Origin: Gemmobacter aquatilis
Lineage (GTDB): Bacteria > Pseudomonadota > Alphaproteobacteria > Rhodobacterales > Rhodobacteraceae
NCBI RefSeq assembly: GCF_900110025.1
Contig: NZ_FOCE01000002.1
Location: 62,001 to 126,000, forward strand
Reading direction: 5' to 3'
DNA length: 64,000 nucleotides
Part shown: positions 8,928 to 17,482 of the stretch, piece by piece
How positions within the stretch are numbered: the stretch's first letter is position 1
Layout: each line of letters begins with the position of its first letter
The notes under the pieces: model-generated
Database searches by the model: none
The model's input: the letters and a program-made list of their open reading frames with translations, nothing else
What the model was told of the DNA's origin: nothing
Made by a program: the position numbers and the translations under genes

Positions 8928-11168
8928 TCAGGAATGAAGAAGAACCCGCGCCTCGTGCGCCCGCAAACTGCGCCGCGCCGCCATATAGCGGCCGCCCGGG
9001 GCCTGCAGGTCCGGGAATAGCAACAGGATTTCATTGCGTTGTGCGTCGTCCATCCCCGCCAACGTCAGATCGCCCGGCTGGAAGCTCTCGGTCCAGCAGC
9101 CATCGGCGCGGATGATTTCATGCTTGTCGAACAGCAGGTGGAAATAGGTCACACCCGGCGGAGAAGCCCTTGTAATTCCTTCCATTCCCACCAGATGCAG
9201 CGCCGCGACCAGCACCTCGTGCTCGCCGAACAGCATCTCGGCCCGCGTGCCCGTCACCAGCATCCGGTGTTGCGGGCTGACCATCATGTCCCGCTCCGGC
9301 AACCCATCCCCCAGCGCGCCCTTGCTGATCAACACCGGCCGGAAATTCGGCTGCACCAGCAGATCCGCCTCGGCGATCCGCCGCCGCCCCAGCCAGCGGA
9401 TGACCTGCCAGCCATTGTCGCGCGTCAGCACCGCCTTGCCCGGGATCAGGTCTTCGACCAGCACGTCTCCGTCTTCACACAGGATCTTGGTGCCAGCGGT
9501 AAAGCAAGGCACAACCTGTTCGATGTCGGTAAAGGTCATCGTGCCGATGACATTGCCGAAATCATCCAGAAACTCGACCGTTCCGTTCTCGGGATTATCG
9601 GGGTCGAAGATGATATTGGTGTGGTCTTTGCCCCAGCTCGTCAGATCCAGTTCGTCATGGTCGTCGCCCGTGCCACCGCCGACGATGGTATCCCCGACGG
9701 TCAGATTGGCAAACACATCCCGGTCATCGCCACCGTCCAGCAGGTCAGCCCCATCGCCACCCGACAGGGTATCATTGCCCGCGCCCCCATACAGGCTGTC
9801 CGCGCCGATCCCGCCGTTAACGATATCGTCGCCATCCCCGCCATAGACTTGGTCATTGCCCGCGCCCCCATCGACAGAATCGTTCCCGGCATCGCCATAG
9901 ACCGAATCCGCCCCATCCCCGCCCAGCACGGTATCATGATCCGCCCCCCCATAGAGCGCATCATCCCCGCCACGGCCATCCAGCGAGTCATTACCTGCGG
10001 CCCCATAGAAGATGTTGGTATAGGTATCCGCCCCGCTGCCCTGGCCATCAAAGCCCAGCAGCGTGTCGTTGTAACCCGAGCCGATGATACCATCGACGCC
10101 GCTCAGCGTATCGCCCGCCGCAGTGCCGCCGCCGCCAAGTCCGGTATTCAGATCAATGGAAACTCCGCTGCCACTGTCAGAATAATCGGCATAATCCATG
10201 CCGGAACCGGCATTCAGGATATCTGCGCCATCACCGCCCTGCAGCGTGTCATCCCCGGTACCGCCGAAAAGCTGATCGGCACCCGTGCCCCCGAACAGAT
10301 GGTCAGAGCCATCGTCGCCATAAAGCGTATCCGCATCGGCCGCGCCATACAGGCTGTCATTGCCGATGCCACCACGAATCTGATCGTTTCCTGCCGCGCC
10401 GAGAAGCGTGTCATCGCCGTCTTCGCCATACAGCGTATCGTTGCCATCCCCGCCATCGACGGAATCATTGCCTATGCCCGCATAAACGCTGTCATTGCCC
10501 AAACCCGACATAACCGTGTCGTTCCCGGCTCCGGCGCGGATGTAATCGTCATTGCCGCTGGATCCGGCAAGGCCCGCATCAGTGTTGTCAACCTTGTCAG
10601 AACCATTGGCCGCAGGCTCGACATAGCTGCCATTGATCAGATCGCCACCGGACGTGCCGTCGATATAGCCATCGTCAAAGGCAGTGAAGTAACGATCCGT
10701 CGCAAAGTTCACATTGGTCGCGCTGCTGACGCTGTTCAGTGTGATCGACAGGATCGGCTTGGCCTCATAGGCGGTCGTATCCGTGTTCGCCGTCAGTTCC
10801 GGCGACAGGAACAGCTCGCCTGTCGTGGTCTGCGCCACAACCGCCGTCACGGTGGCCGTGGTGCCATCGGCATAGGTGATCGTGGCGTTATAGGCGGCAT
10901 TGCCATCATAGGTGAAGGTCTGGGTGCCCGCGCCGATATTGGTGGTGAACTGGTCGTTCGACGCGTTGTTATTGGTATCCAGCGCACTGGCCGTGCCACC
11001 ATTGTCGATCATTGTGGCAGAGGTGATCTTGCTGAACAGCGGCGAGGCCGATGAGCCGAAGGTCTGGCCATTGAACGCGGCAGCGTTGTCCGACGTGGCA
11101 TTGCCCTCGAACCTGTCCATCGAGGTGGTGGAGGTGCCGAGGTAGATCCAGTTGAATGTCGTCGCCAT
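8928..11168 (-). CDS. RTX calcium-binding repeat protein with C-terminal Hint domain
   Basis: A 746-residue acidic protein without a Sec signal. Residues 1-190 form a beta-rich N-terminal region of unknown type. Residues about 190-500 carry many GGxGxDxLx/GGAGNDxVYGG nonapeptides, the calcium-binding RTX roll typical of type I secreted proteins. From residue 553, VPCFTAGTKILCEDG opens a Hint_2 (hedgehog/intein) domain with the nucleophilic Cys at 555 and the block-B histidine in MMVSPQHRMLV. The Hint domain reaches to the C-terminus (AHEARVLLHS), so self-cleavage rather than splicing would be expected. No ABC/MFP secretion genes lie nearby. It has the same plan as the protein at 11552-14449, probably by ancient duplication. 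Confidence 0.88.
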   Translation of the reverse strand: MATTFNWIYLGTSTTSMDRFEGNATSDNAAAFNGQTFGSSASPLFSKITSATMIDNGGTASALDTNNNASNDQFTTNIGAGTQTFTYDGNAAYNATITYADGTTATVTAVVAQTTTGELFLSPELTANTDTTAYEAKPILSITLNSVSSATNVNFATDRYFTAFDDGYIDGTSGGDLINGSYVEPAANGSDKVDNTDAGLAGSSGNDDYIRAGAGNDTVMSGLGNDSVYAGIGNDSVDGGDGNDTLYGEDGDDTLLGAAGNDQIRGGIGNDSLYGAADADTLYGDDGSDHLFGGTGADQLFGGTGDDTLQGGDGADILNAGSGMDYADYSDSGSGVSIDLNTGLGGGGTAAGDTLSGVDGIIGSGYNDTLLGFDGQGSGADTYTNIFYGAAGNDSLDGRGGDDALYGGADHDTVLGGDGADSVYGDAGNDSVDGGAGNDQVYGGDGDDIVNGGIGADSLYGGAGNDTLSGGDGADLLDGGDDRDVFANLTVGDTIVGGGTGDDHDELDLTSWGKDHTNIIFDPDNPENGTVEFLDDFGNVIGTMTFTDIEQVVPCFTAGTKILCEDGDVLVEDLIPGKAVLTRDNGWQVIRWLGRRRIAEADLLVQPNFRPVLISKGALGDGLPERDMMVSPQHRMLVTGTRAEMLFGEHEVLVAALHLVGMEGITRASPPGVTYFHLLFDKHEIIRADGCWTESFQPGDLTLAGMDDAQRNEILLLFPDLQAPGGRYMAARRSLRAHEARVLLHS

Positions 11169-11551
11169 GGCCGCCTCCCTTACCTGGGTTCAGCGCAATG
11201 CGTTGCGCCCAGCACAACCGGAAGAAAACCGACATGAAACCCAATACAAATCGCCATCGGAACCAACTCTTTTCCCAAACATCCGAGAAGGCCCGCCTCA
11301 CCAGACGGACCAATCTGTTATTCTGTCTGAGCGAGGATAGCGGCGTAAGCGTGAACAGTTCCTGACCGGATTGCGGCCATACCCCTTCGCAATCAGCGGA
11401 AATCAGGCAAAGCTGTGGCAAAGTTTCCTAAAAATCCACAAGCTTCCTGACCGGCAAGCACCGTTCCGGGACGGAACACAAAAAAAGGGGCCCGCAAGGG
11501 GCCCCTTTTTCCGCTGCCCTGGCCTTACGGCGCGGGGCAGTGCTGCATAAC
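11169..11551. other. Intergenic region between the two RTX-Hint genes
   Basis: This 383-base gap is noticeably AT-richer than its flanks. It should hold the leftward promoter of the 746-residue RTX gene in its left and central part. Its right part holds the terminator of the upstream 965-residue RTX gene (11477-11511). The start region of the downstream gene carries GGGAGGCGGCC just before its ATG on the minus strand. I see no convincing small gene or tandem repeat here. Confidence 0.6.
11477..11511 (-). terminator. Bidirectional rho-independent terminator between RTX genes
   Basis: A run of A residues, AGGGGCCC, a short CGCA loop, GGGCCCCT and a T-run make a symmetric hairpin with U-tracts on both strands. 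It lies about 40 bases downstream of the 965-residue RTX gene's stop, in the leftward reading direction. This is the best terminator in the window. Confidence 0.85.
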
Positions 11552-14449
11552 TCATTTCACGAGCAGACGGGCCTCGTGCTTCTTCAGCGTGCGCCGCGCC
11601 GCGCCATAATTCTCGCGCCCTTCCTCGGTCTTCAGATCGGGGAACAGCTCGAAGATTTCCTGACGCTGGGCATTGCCCATGCCTTTCAGCGTATAGTCGC
11701 CGGGCTGGAAGCTTTCGGTCCAGGCACCATTCGACAACACGACCTCGTGGCGGTCGAACATGAAGTGGATATAGGTGGTGCCCATGCTGTCCACCTCATG
11801 CACGCCCTTGCCCGCAATCAGGTGCTTGGCCGCGACCAGCACTTCATGCTCGTCGAAGTAAAGCGCCGTGCGGTCATTGGCCACCAGCACGCGGTGGTTG
11901 GGCGACACCATCATGTCCCGCTCCGGCAAACCGTTGCCAAGGCTGCCGCGACGGATCAGCACCGGCTTCAGATGCGGGTTCAGCGACAGATCCTGCCAAC
12001 CCATCTTCTTGGCACCGACCCAGCGGATCGGCTGGATGCCATTGTCGCGGGTGATCACCCGGTCGCCGGCTTTCAGCTCTTCCACCGGCACTTCACCGCG
12101 CGGCGTCGCGATCAGCGTGCCGGGGGTGAAGCAGGGCACGATATCCTCGATATTGGTGAAGGTCAGCCCGCCGGTGACGTTGCCGTCACTGTCGAGGAAT
12201 TCCACCCGGCCATCAAAGCCGTTGCCGTCACTGTCGGTCACCCGGTCCACGATGCGGAACTCGCCCGAACCGGTCAGATCCAGCGTATCCCAGTCGGTCC
12301 CACCGGCACCGCCATCCACCACATCGCCATCGCCATCGGTGGCGCTGGTCACGAAGAACGTGTCCTGATCGTCGCCGCCCGACAGGCTGTCATCGCCATG
12401 GCCGCCGGTGATCAGATCGCGGCCTTCGTCGCCCGAGATCGTATCGTTGTCGATTCCGCCGTCGATCACATCGTTATTGGTGCCGCCATAGATCACATCG
12501 GCGTCGTCCATACCGAAGATCGTGTCATTACCCTCGCCGCCCATGATGGTGTCATCAGCATTGTCGGGGCGCAGATCGGTTTCGTCGGGGATGTTCAGCT
12601 CGTCCGGGGCGCTGGCATCATAGCCGCCGAAGATCACGTCATGGTCATTGCCGCCGTCGATCAGATCGGCCCCTTCGCCGCCCACGATCGTATCGCCACC
12701 CTGACCGCCCATCAGCGTGTCATCATCCAGCCCGCCATCGACCAGATCCCGGCCCGAGCCGCCATAAACCACATCCGCGTCGTCGCCGGTGCGGATCGTG
12801 TCATGGCCGATGCCGCCATAGACGGTATCCAGATCGTCGGTCGGGTCGCTGTCAGCCGGGTAAAGGCCCGGATAGTCGCGGTCAGGAAGCTGATAGCCCG
12901 GCGCATCGCTGTCGATCACATCATCGCCGATGCCGCCATAAACGAGGTCGCTGCCCTCGCCGGTGGTGACCGTGTCATTGCCATAGCCGCCGCCAACCGA
13001 GTCATTGCCCGCATCGGTATAGACCAGATCATTGCCCGAGCCCGCATTGACGGTATCGTCGCCCGCCCCGGCATAAACCGTGTCGTCGCCATCGAAGGCG
13101 CGCACGAAATCGTCGTCGCCCACGGCACCCGGCAGCAGCGCGTCATTGGCGTCCACCATGTCGCCATCCGGGTCGCCGGTATAGGCCACGTCGATCAGAT
13201 CGCCGCCCGCCGTGCCATCCACATAGCCATCGCGCACAGGCCCATCACCCACGGTCACCGTAACAGTGGCGGTATCGGTGCCGCCATTGCCATCGGTCAC
13301 CTCGTAGGTGATCGTCGCGTCACCCGAGAACCCGTCATTCGGGGTGAAGGTGATCGTGCCATCGCCGTTCACTGTAACCGAGCCATCTGCCGAAACCGGC
13401 GTGCCGAGAATCGACAGCGTGTCGCCATCCACATCGGTGTCATTGCCCAGCACATTGACGGTGACTGCCGTCTGGAAGTCGGTCGAGCCGATGTCGTCAT
13501 TGGCCACCGGATCGTCATTCACCGGGTTCACCGTCACCGTGACCGTCGAGGTGGAGGTGTTCCCCCCCGGATCGGAAACCGTGTAGGTGATGGTGTCGGG
13601 GCCGTTGTAATTCTCGTTCGGCGTGTAGGTGACAGAGCCATCGTCATTGATGGTCACCGTACCGTTTTCCGCCGTCGCCGTGGTCACGGTCAGCGGGTCG
13701 CCTGCGGGATCGGTGTCATTGTCCAGCACCGGAATGGTGACCGGGGTATCCTCGTCCGTCACCGCATCGTCAGGATTGGCGGTCGGGTCTTCGTCGCAGA
13801 CCGGCGGATTGTCCACCGTATCGGACAGCGAGAAATAATCGACAGTGCCCGCGAAATGGCTGTCAATATTGTTCAGCGCGTCGGGCGAGGCGGTCGATTG
13901 GCCGGCGCCCACGATCCAGTTCTTGTTCATGCCGGCACTAGTCTGATCCATCGTCAGACCGGCCGGGGTATCGGCGGTTTCGCTGGTGCCGGTGGTGGCG
14001 TTTTCCAGCAGGATATGGCCGCCGCTGGTCTCGTCCCAGGAATAGCTGACCTTCACGTCTTCGCCGACACCGGCAAAGCCTGCGGCGCTGTTATAGGTGA
14101 AGGTGCCGCCTGCGGCGCTTTCATGGGTGATCTGCAGCGAGCCATCGGCCAGACGCTCGATCCGGAAACCGCCATCGGTTTCGCCGGCGCTGTCCCGCGA
14201 CAGCACGGTCTGCGTGTCGTCGCTGCCGGACGCGGCGGTGTTGAACTTGATCTCCAGCGTACCGCGATCCATCTGGAACACGTCATTGTTGAAGATCTTC
14301 ACCGCGTCATCGACGCCATCCAGCACGGCATTCACTCCGTCCGACACGGCGCCGTTGTAATAAAGCCCATTCTGCGCACCGTTTCCGAGCGCCGAGTCTT
14401 CGGCGATGGTCCCGGAATCGTCCAGGTTGTAGAATGCGATAACCGGCAT
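11552..14449 (-). CDS. Multidomain RTX adhesin-like protein with LamG-like, cadherin-like and C-terminal Hint domains
   Basis: A 965-residue acidic protein without a Sec signal, starting MPVIAFYNLDDSGTIAEDSA. Residues about 1-215 resemble a concanavalin/LamG fold (GTLEIKFNTAAS, GGHILLENATTG). Two tandem cadherin/Big_9-like units of about 90 residues follow (VTDEDTPVTIPVLDNDTDPAGDPL and a second VNVLGNDTDVDGDTLS unit). A long RTX block then carries GGIGxDxIxxGDDADVVYGG-type repeats. From residue 771, VPCFTPGTLIATPRG opens a Hint_2 domain with Cys773 and VSPNHRVLV as block B; it runs to the end (KHEARLLVK). The Hint domain is closely similar to that of the neighbouring RTX protein. Type I secretion and calcium-dependent folding are inferred. 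The long antisense frame here is a shadow. Confidence 0.88.
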   Translation of the reverse strand: MPVIAFYNLDDSGTIAEDSALGNGAQNGLYYNGAVSDGVNAVLDGVDDAVKIFNNDVFQMDRGTLEIKFNTAASGSDDTQTVLSRDSAGETDGGFRIERLADGSLQITHESAAGGTFTYNSAAGFAGVGEDVKVSYSWDETSGGHILLENATTGTSETADTPAGLTMDQTSAGMNKNWIVGAGQSTASPDALNNIDSHFAGTVDYFSLSDTVDNPPVCDEDPTANPDDAVTDEDTPVTIPVLDNDTDPAGDPLTVTTATAENGTVTINDDGSVTYTPNENYNGPDTITYTVSDPGGNTSTSTVTVTVNPVNDDPVANDDIGSTDFQTAVTVNVLGNDTDVDGDTLSILGTPVSADGSVTVNGDGTITFTPNDGFSGDATITYEVTDGNGGTDTATVTVTVGDGPVRDGYVDGTAGGDLIDVAYTGDPDGDMVDANDALLPGAVGDDDFVRAFDGDDTVYAGAGDDTVNAGSGNDLVYTDAGNDSVGGGYGNDTVTTGEGSDLVYGGIGDDVIDSDAPGYQLPDRDYPGLYPADSDPTDDLDTVYGGIGHDTIRTGDDADVVYGGSGRDLVDGGLDDDTLMGGQGGDTIVGGEGADLIDGGNDHDVIFGGYDASAPDELNIPDETDLRPDNADDTIMGGEGNDTIFGMDDADVIYGGTNNDVIDGGIDNDTISGDEGRDLITGGHGDDSLSGGDDQDTFFVTSATDGDGDVVDGGAGGTDWDTLDLTGSGEFRIVDRVTDSDGNGFDGRVEFLDSDGNVTGGLTFTNIEDIVPCFTPGTLIATPRGEVPVEELKAGDRVITRDNGIQPIRWVGAKKMGWQDLSLNPHLKPVLIRRGSLGNGLPERDMMVSPNHRVLVANDRTALYFDEHEVLVAAKHLIAGKGVHEVDSMGTTYIHFMFDRHEVVLSNGAWTESFQPGDYTLKGMGNAQRQEIFELFPDLKTEEGRENYGAARRTLKKHEARLLVK

Positions 14450-15225
14450 AGCACCTTCCTCATCTCAGCAGGGCCCAAAGGCCTTGATCCACATCGGCGG
14501 GCCAGAAGGCCCATTTGACGCGGCCCAAAAACACTGGACCCTGCGCCGCTCGACCAGACATCAGATCGGAGGATGAAAAATAACGCCGCCTCCCGCGCAC
14601 GGGTGCGTCCAAAACAACGTCCCTTCGCGGGACAAATCAGAAATACAACATTCCGAAGCTTGGCAGCGCTTTTCGTTACACCCTGGCGTCTTGCGACGCG
14701 ATACCACTGACGACCGCCCCCACGGCCAACACATCTCACCCAGACGAGACATGTTCTAGATACCCCCAGTTATGCTTTCCGAAAAGTGAAAAAATTGCGG
14801 CACGCCGTGGATGCTGCGCCTGCAACGGCTTGAATGGCGGAGAAAAAATACCGGAATCGATGCGAAACTGGGCAGGATTGTTTCGCAATGCGACGCCATT
14901 TTGGTGGATAGAGCTGTGGATATGTCGGGCAACCCCATCTAAAACAAATGCTTGCCTGCTAGCCCCATGCAGCGCGATCACACGCATTGTTGCGTAACGG
15001 ATAACGACAACCTTTCGCCACAGTTGATTAACCCTGACCACGGATTTGCCATATTCTTTCTGCGATCTCGCCATCTTTGGCCGCAGCGGTGTTGCCTGTG
15101 CGGCATCAATCCGGCGGATCGGCGATGATAAATCGTGGATAAGATACTGTTAACTCAGGCAAAGGCCGAATCGCCCATAGGTGGCATGCCTTGCCGGCGG
15201 AACTGCGGAAATTGTCAGAGAAATA
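14450..15225. other. Gene-poor gap between the large RTX gene and tRNA-Leu
   Basis: About 780 bases, markedly AT-richer than the surroundings in its central part (14750-15140). Short frames exist on the minus strand (for example 14736-15074), but they lack recognisable content. It should contain the promoter of the leftward RTX gene near 14450-14700. It also holds several GTGGAT-type sequences, including TGTGGATAT at 14915 and CGTGGATAA at 15134, each one mismatch from a DnaA box. I cannot assign a gene; a small RNA or regulatory region is possible. Confidence 0.5.
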
Positions 15226-15309
15226 TGGTGCCCGAGGCGAGATTCGAACTCGCACACCTTGCGGCGGAGGATTTTGAATCCCCTGCGTCTACCGTTCCGC
15301 CACTCGGGC
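15226..15309 (-). tRNA. tRNA-Leu (CAA)
   Basis: Read on the minus strand, the 7-bp acceptor GCCCGAG pairs with CTCGGGC before discriminator A and an encoded CCA. The anticodon stem GGGGA/TCCTC encloses the loop TTCAAAA, giving anticodon CAA. The T-arm is GCGAGTTCGAATCTCGC. A variable arm (CGCCGCAAGGTG region) between the anticodon and T stems is as expected for a class II leucine tRNA. Confidence 0.95.
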
Positions 15310-15361
15310 CCATGCCGGACCATTAGCGCGGCCCGGCGCGGGCGTCAATCGCAGGACGCGA

Positions 15362-16204
15362 TCAGAGTTTGCGCGCTGCGAAAGTATCGCACTGATCCAG
15401 GTTGCCGGTCTTGTAACCGCGCAGGAACCAGCGCGCCCGCTGGTCCGATGTGCCATGGGTAAAGGTATGCGGCATCGGCGTGCGCCCGGCATTGCGTTGC
15501 AGCGTGTCGTCGCCGATGCGATGGGCGGCGTTCACCGCCTCCTCCACATCCCCCGCCTCCAGCGTGCCAAAGCGCGCGTCGGCCTCGCGCGCCCAGATGC
15601 CCGACAGGCAATCGGCCTGCAGCTCGATTCGCACGGAAATCGCGTTGCTGTCGGCCTCGCTGGCGCGTTGGCGCACCTCGTTTGCCTGGCCGAGGATGCC
15701 CAGCTCGTCCTGCACATGATGGGCCACCTCATGCGCCACGACATAGGCGGCGGCGAAATCGCCGCCTGCCCCCAGCTCGCGCGACATGGTGGTGAAAAAA
15801 TCGGTGTCGAGATAGATTTTCTGGTCGTTCGGGCAATAGAACGGCCCGGTCGCCCCGCTGGCCCCGCCGCAGGGCGATTGCGTCACACCTTTATACAGCA
15901 CCAGAACCGGGGGCTGATAGGGTTGGCCGATCTGTTCGGGGAAGACATGGCCCCAGACCTCTTCGGTATCGGCCAGCGTAACCGAAACAAACTGCCCCGC
16001 CTGTTCATCCGCCGCTGTCAGCTCGGTCTGGCTGCCGCTGCCGGTGCTGGTCCCCTCCAGCAAGGGGGTCACGTCGATGCCGAGGAAATAGCCGATGATC
16101 ACCACCGCCAGCACGCCGACCCCGCCGATCGCGCCGCCGCCGCTGATTCCGGCGCGGCGCCGGTCCTCGATGTTGCCGCTTCCGCGACGGCCCTTCCACT
16201 GCAT
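15362..16204 (-). CDS. ypfJ: Neutral zinc metallopeptidase, YpfJ family
   Basis: A 280-residue predicted membrane-anchored zinc peptidase. It starts MQWKGRRGSGNIEDRRR, the hallmark of the family, followed by a glycine-rich hydrophobic segment (GGGAIGGVGVLAVVIIGYFLG) that acts as an N-terminal membrane anchor. The zinc motif is AHEVAHHVQDELG, preceded by the conserved YCPNDQKIYLDTDFF. Residues 260-280 include FTHGTSDQRARWFLRGY, also conserved in the family. I chose the ATG at 16204 rather than upstream starts because the MQWKGRR start is invariant in the family. Physiological substrates are not known. Confidence 0.9.
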   Translation of the reverse strand: MQWKGRRGSGNIEDRRRAGISGGGAIGGVGVLAVVIIGYFLGIDVTPLLEGTSTGSGSQTELTAADEQAGQFVSVTLADTEEVWGHVFPEQIGQPYQPPVLVLYKGVTQSPCGGASGATGPFYCPNDQKIYLDTDFFTTMSRELGAGGDFAAAYVVAHEVAHHVQDELGILGQANEVRQRASEADSNAISVRIELQADCLSGIWAREADARFGTLEAGDVEEAVNAAHRIGDDTLQRNAGRTPMPHTFTHGTSDQRARWFLRGYKTGNLDQCDTFAARKL

Positions 16205-16344
16205 GATCGCCCCCCTTACCGGATACCCACGCACCGAGCCTAGCCGCTACCGCCCATTGCGGGAAGCCCCGGCCTGACCTGCGCCACGGCCTTGACCTTG
16301 CACGCGCCACATGATGCAAGCAGCCAACGCAAGAGGTGCCCAAA

Positions 16345-16929
16345 ATGTTCCGCCGCCTGTATGACTGGACACTGCGCTGGGCGGGCTCGCGCCATGCCGA
16401 AACCGCGCTGGGCGTGGTGTCGCTGGTCGAAAGCTCGGTCTTTCCGATCCCTGCGGATGTGCTGTTCATTCCGATGTGCCTGTCGCGCCCCGAACGGGCG
16501 ATGCGCTATGCGCTGATCGCTACGGTGACTTCGGTGCTGGGCGGGGTGCTGGGCTGGCTGATCGGCATGTATGCCTTCGACATTCTGGCACGGCCGCTGC
16601 TGGAATTCTATGGCAAGATGGCCGCTTTCGAGTCGCTGCGCTCGGGCACCGGCGATACGGCGATCCTGCTGATGCTGGTCACTTCGGGCCTGTCGCATCT
16701 GCCGCCGATGAAGGTGGTCACGATCCTGTCAGGGGTGGTTGCCTTCGACCTGAAACTGTTCATCCTGTCGGCGATCGTGGCGCGGGGCGGGCGGTTTTTC
16801 CTGCTGGGCTGGCTGCTGAAGCATTTCGGCGTGAAGATCGTCGATTTCATCGAACGCCGCTTTCCCTGGATCGCGCTGGGCCTTGCCGTGGTGCTGACCG
16901 CGGTCTGGCTGGTGCTGAAGGGCCTGTGA
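16345..16929 (+). CDS. YqaA family (VTT/SNARE-associated) inner-membrane protein
   Basis: A 194-residue polytopic membrane protein. It has the YqaA pattern: an N-terminal amphipathic helix (MFRRLYDWTLRWAGSRHAE), the motif SLVESSVFPIPADVLFIPM (the re-entrant loop of the DedA/VTT superfamily) and an internal GVLGWLIGMYAFD. Family proteins are thought to act in membrane lipid scrambling or homeostasis, but this member's role is unknown. An ATG nine bases upstream (16336) would add three residues. It is followed after 18 bases by dsbB, so the two are probably co-transcribed. Confidence 0.85.
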   Translation: MFRRLYDWTLRWAGSRHAETALGVVSLVESSVFPIPADVLFIPMCLSRPERAMRYALIATVTSVLGGVLGWLIGMYAFDILARPLLEFYGKMAAFESLRSGTGDTAILLMLVTSGLSHLPPMKVVTILSGVVAFDLKLFILSAIVARGGRFFLLGWLLKHFGVKIVDFIERRFPWIALGLAVVLTAVWLVLKGL

Positions 16930-16947
16930 CGGGCAAGGAGTAAGACG

Positions 16948-17409
16948 ATGGGTAAGGCGACACTGATGCTGCTGGCAGCGGCGGGTTCTGCCGGGATGTT
17001 GCTGGGGGCGCTGGCCTTTCAGTATATCGGCGGGCTGGCGCCCTGCCCGCTCTGCCTGTGGCAGCGCTGGCCGCATCTGGCGGCGGTGCTGATCGGCGCG
17101 CTGGCGATCTGGCTGGGTTGGCGGGTTCTGGCGGTTCTGGCGGGCCTTGCGGCGCTGACCTCGGCGGCGATCGGGGTGTTTCATGTCGGGGTCGAGCAGC
17201 AATGGTGGGAAGGGCTGGCGAGTTGCTCCTCCGGCTCTGTCGCCGGGATCAGCGCGGCGGATCTGCTGAACCCGGCGGTGGATGTGGCCCGCGTGGTGCG
17301 CTGTGACGAGATTGCGTGGCAGATGTTCGGCATCTCGATGGCCGGGTGGAATGTGCTGATCTCGGTCGCGCTGGCGCTGATCTGGTTCGCGGCCGCACGG
17401 CGGAGGTGA
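16948..17409 (+). CDS. dsbB: Disulfide bond formation protein B
   Basis: A 153-residue, four-helix inner-membrane quinone reductase that reoxidises DsbA. The first periplasmic pair is APCPLCLWQRW (Cys33, Cys36). The second pair is Cys93 in GLASCSSGS and Cys119 in VVRCDE, within a periplasmic loop of typical size. Arg40 after the first pair matches the quinone-contact arginine in E. coli DsbB. An AAGGAG ribosome site precedes ATG 16948. dsbA is not in the window. Confidence 0.9.
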   Translation: MGKATLMLLAAAGSAGMLLGALAFQYIGGLAPCPLCLWQRWPHLAAVLIGALAIWLGWRVLAVLAGLAALTSAAIGVFHVGVEQQWWEGLASCSSGSVAGISAADLLNPAVDVARVVRCDEIAWQMFGISMAGWNVLISVALALIWFAAARRR

Positions 17410-17413
17410 AGAA

Positions 17414-17481
17414 GGGGGCTGTCTGCCCCCTCTTGAGCCTGCGGCTCAATTCACCCCCGAGAGTATTTTTGCCAGGATGAA
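17414..17481 (+). repeat. Dispersed intergenic repeat, full three-module copy
   Basis: Three modules in order: a GGGGGC/GCCCCC hairpin (17414-17430), a TTGAGCC/GGCTCAA hairpin (17433-17449), then TTCACCCCC and the core GAGTATTTTTGCC plus AGGATGAA (17461-17481). It occupies the whole gap between the convergent dsbB and dgt genes, where the hairpins could end both transcripts. Related copies lie at 29912, 34613/34651, 38512, 42093 and 48476-48620. Confidence 0.75.
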
Positions 17482-17482
17482 A

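Noticed and set aside
9039-11054. A 671-codon open frame on the plus strand opposite the smaller RTX gene.
   Set aside because: Same reason: a shadow of the RTX repeats, with no domain or ribosome site of its own.
11540-14518. A very long open frame on the plus strand opposite the large RTX gene, rich in repeated Ile/Val/Ala-His motifs.
   Set aside because: It is the antisense of the GGxGxDx repeat codons in the minus-strand RTX gene. The minus frame has coherent RTX, cadherin-like and Hint domains, the plus frame none.
14736-15074. A 112-codon minus-strand frame in the gene-poor gap.
   Set aside because: No recognisable domain, odd composition and no ribosome site; it probably arises by chance in the AT-richer gap.
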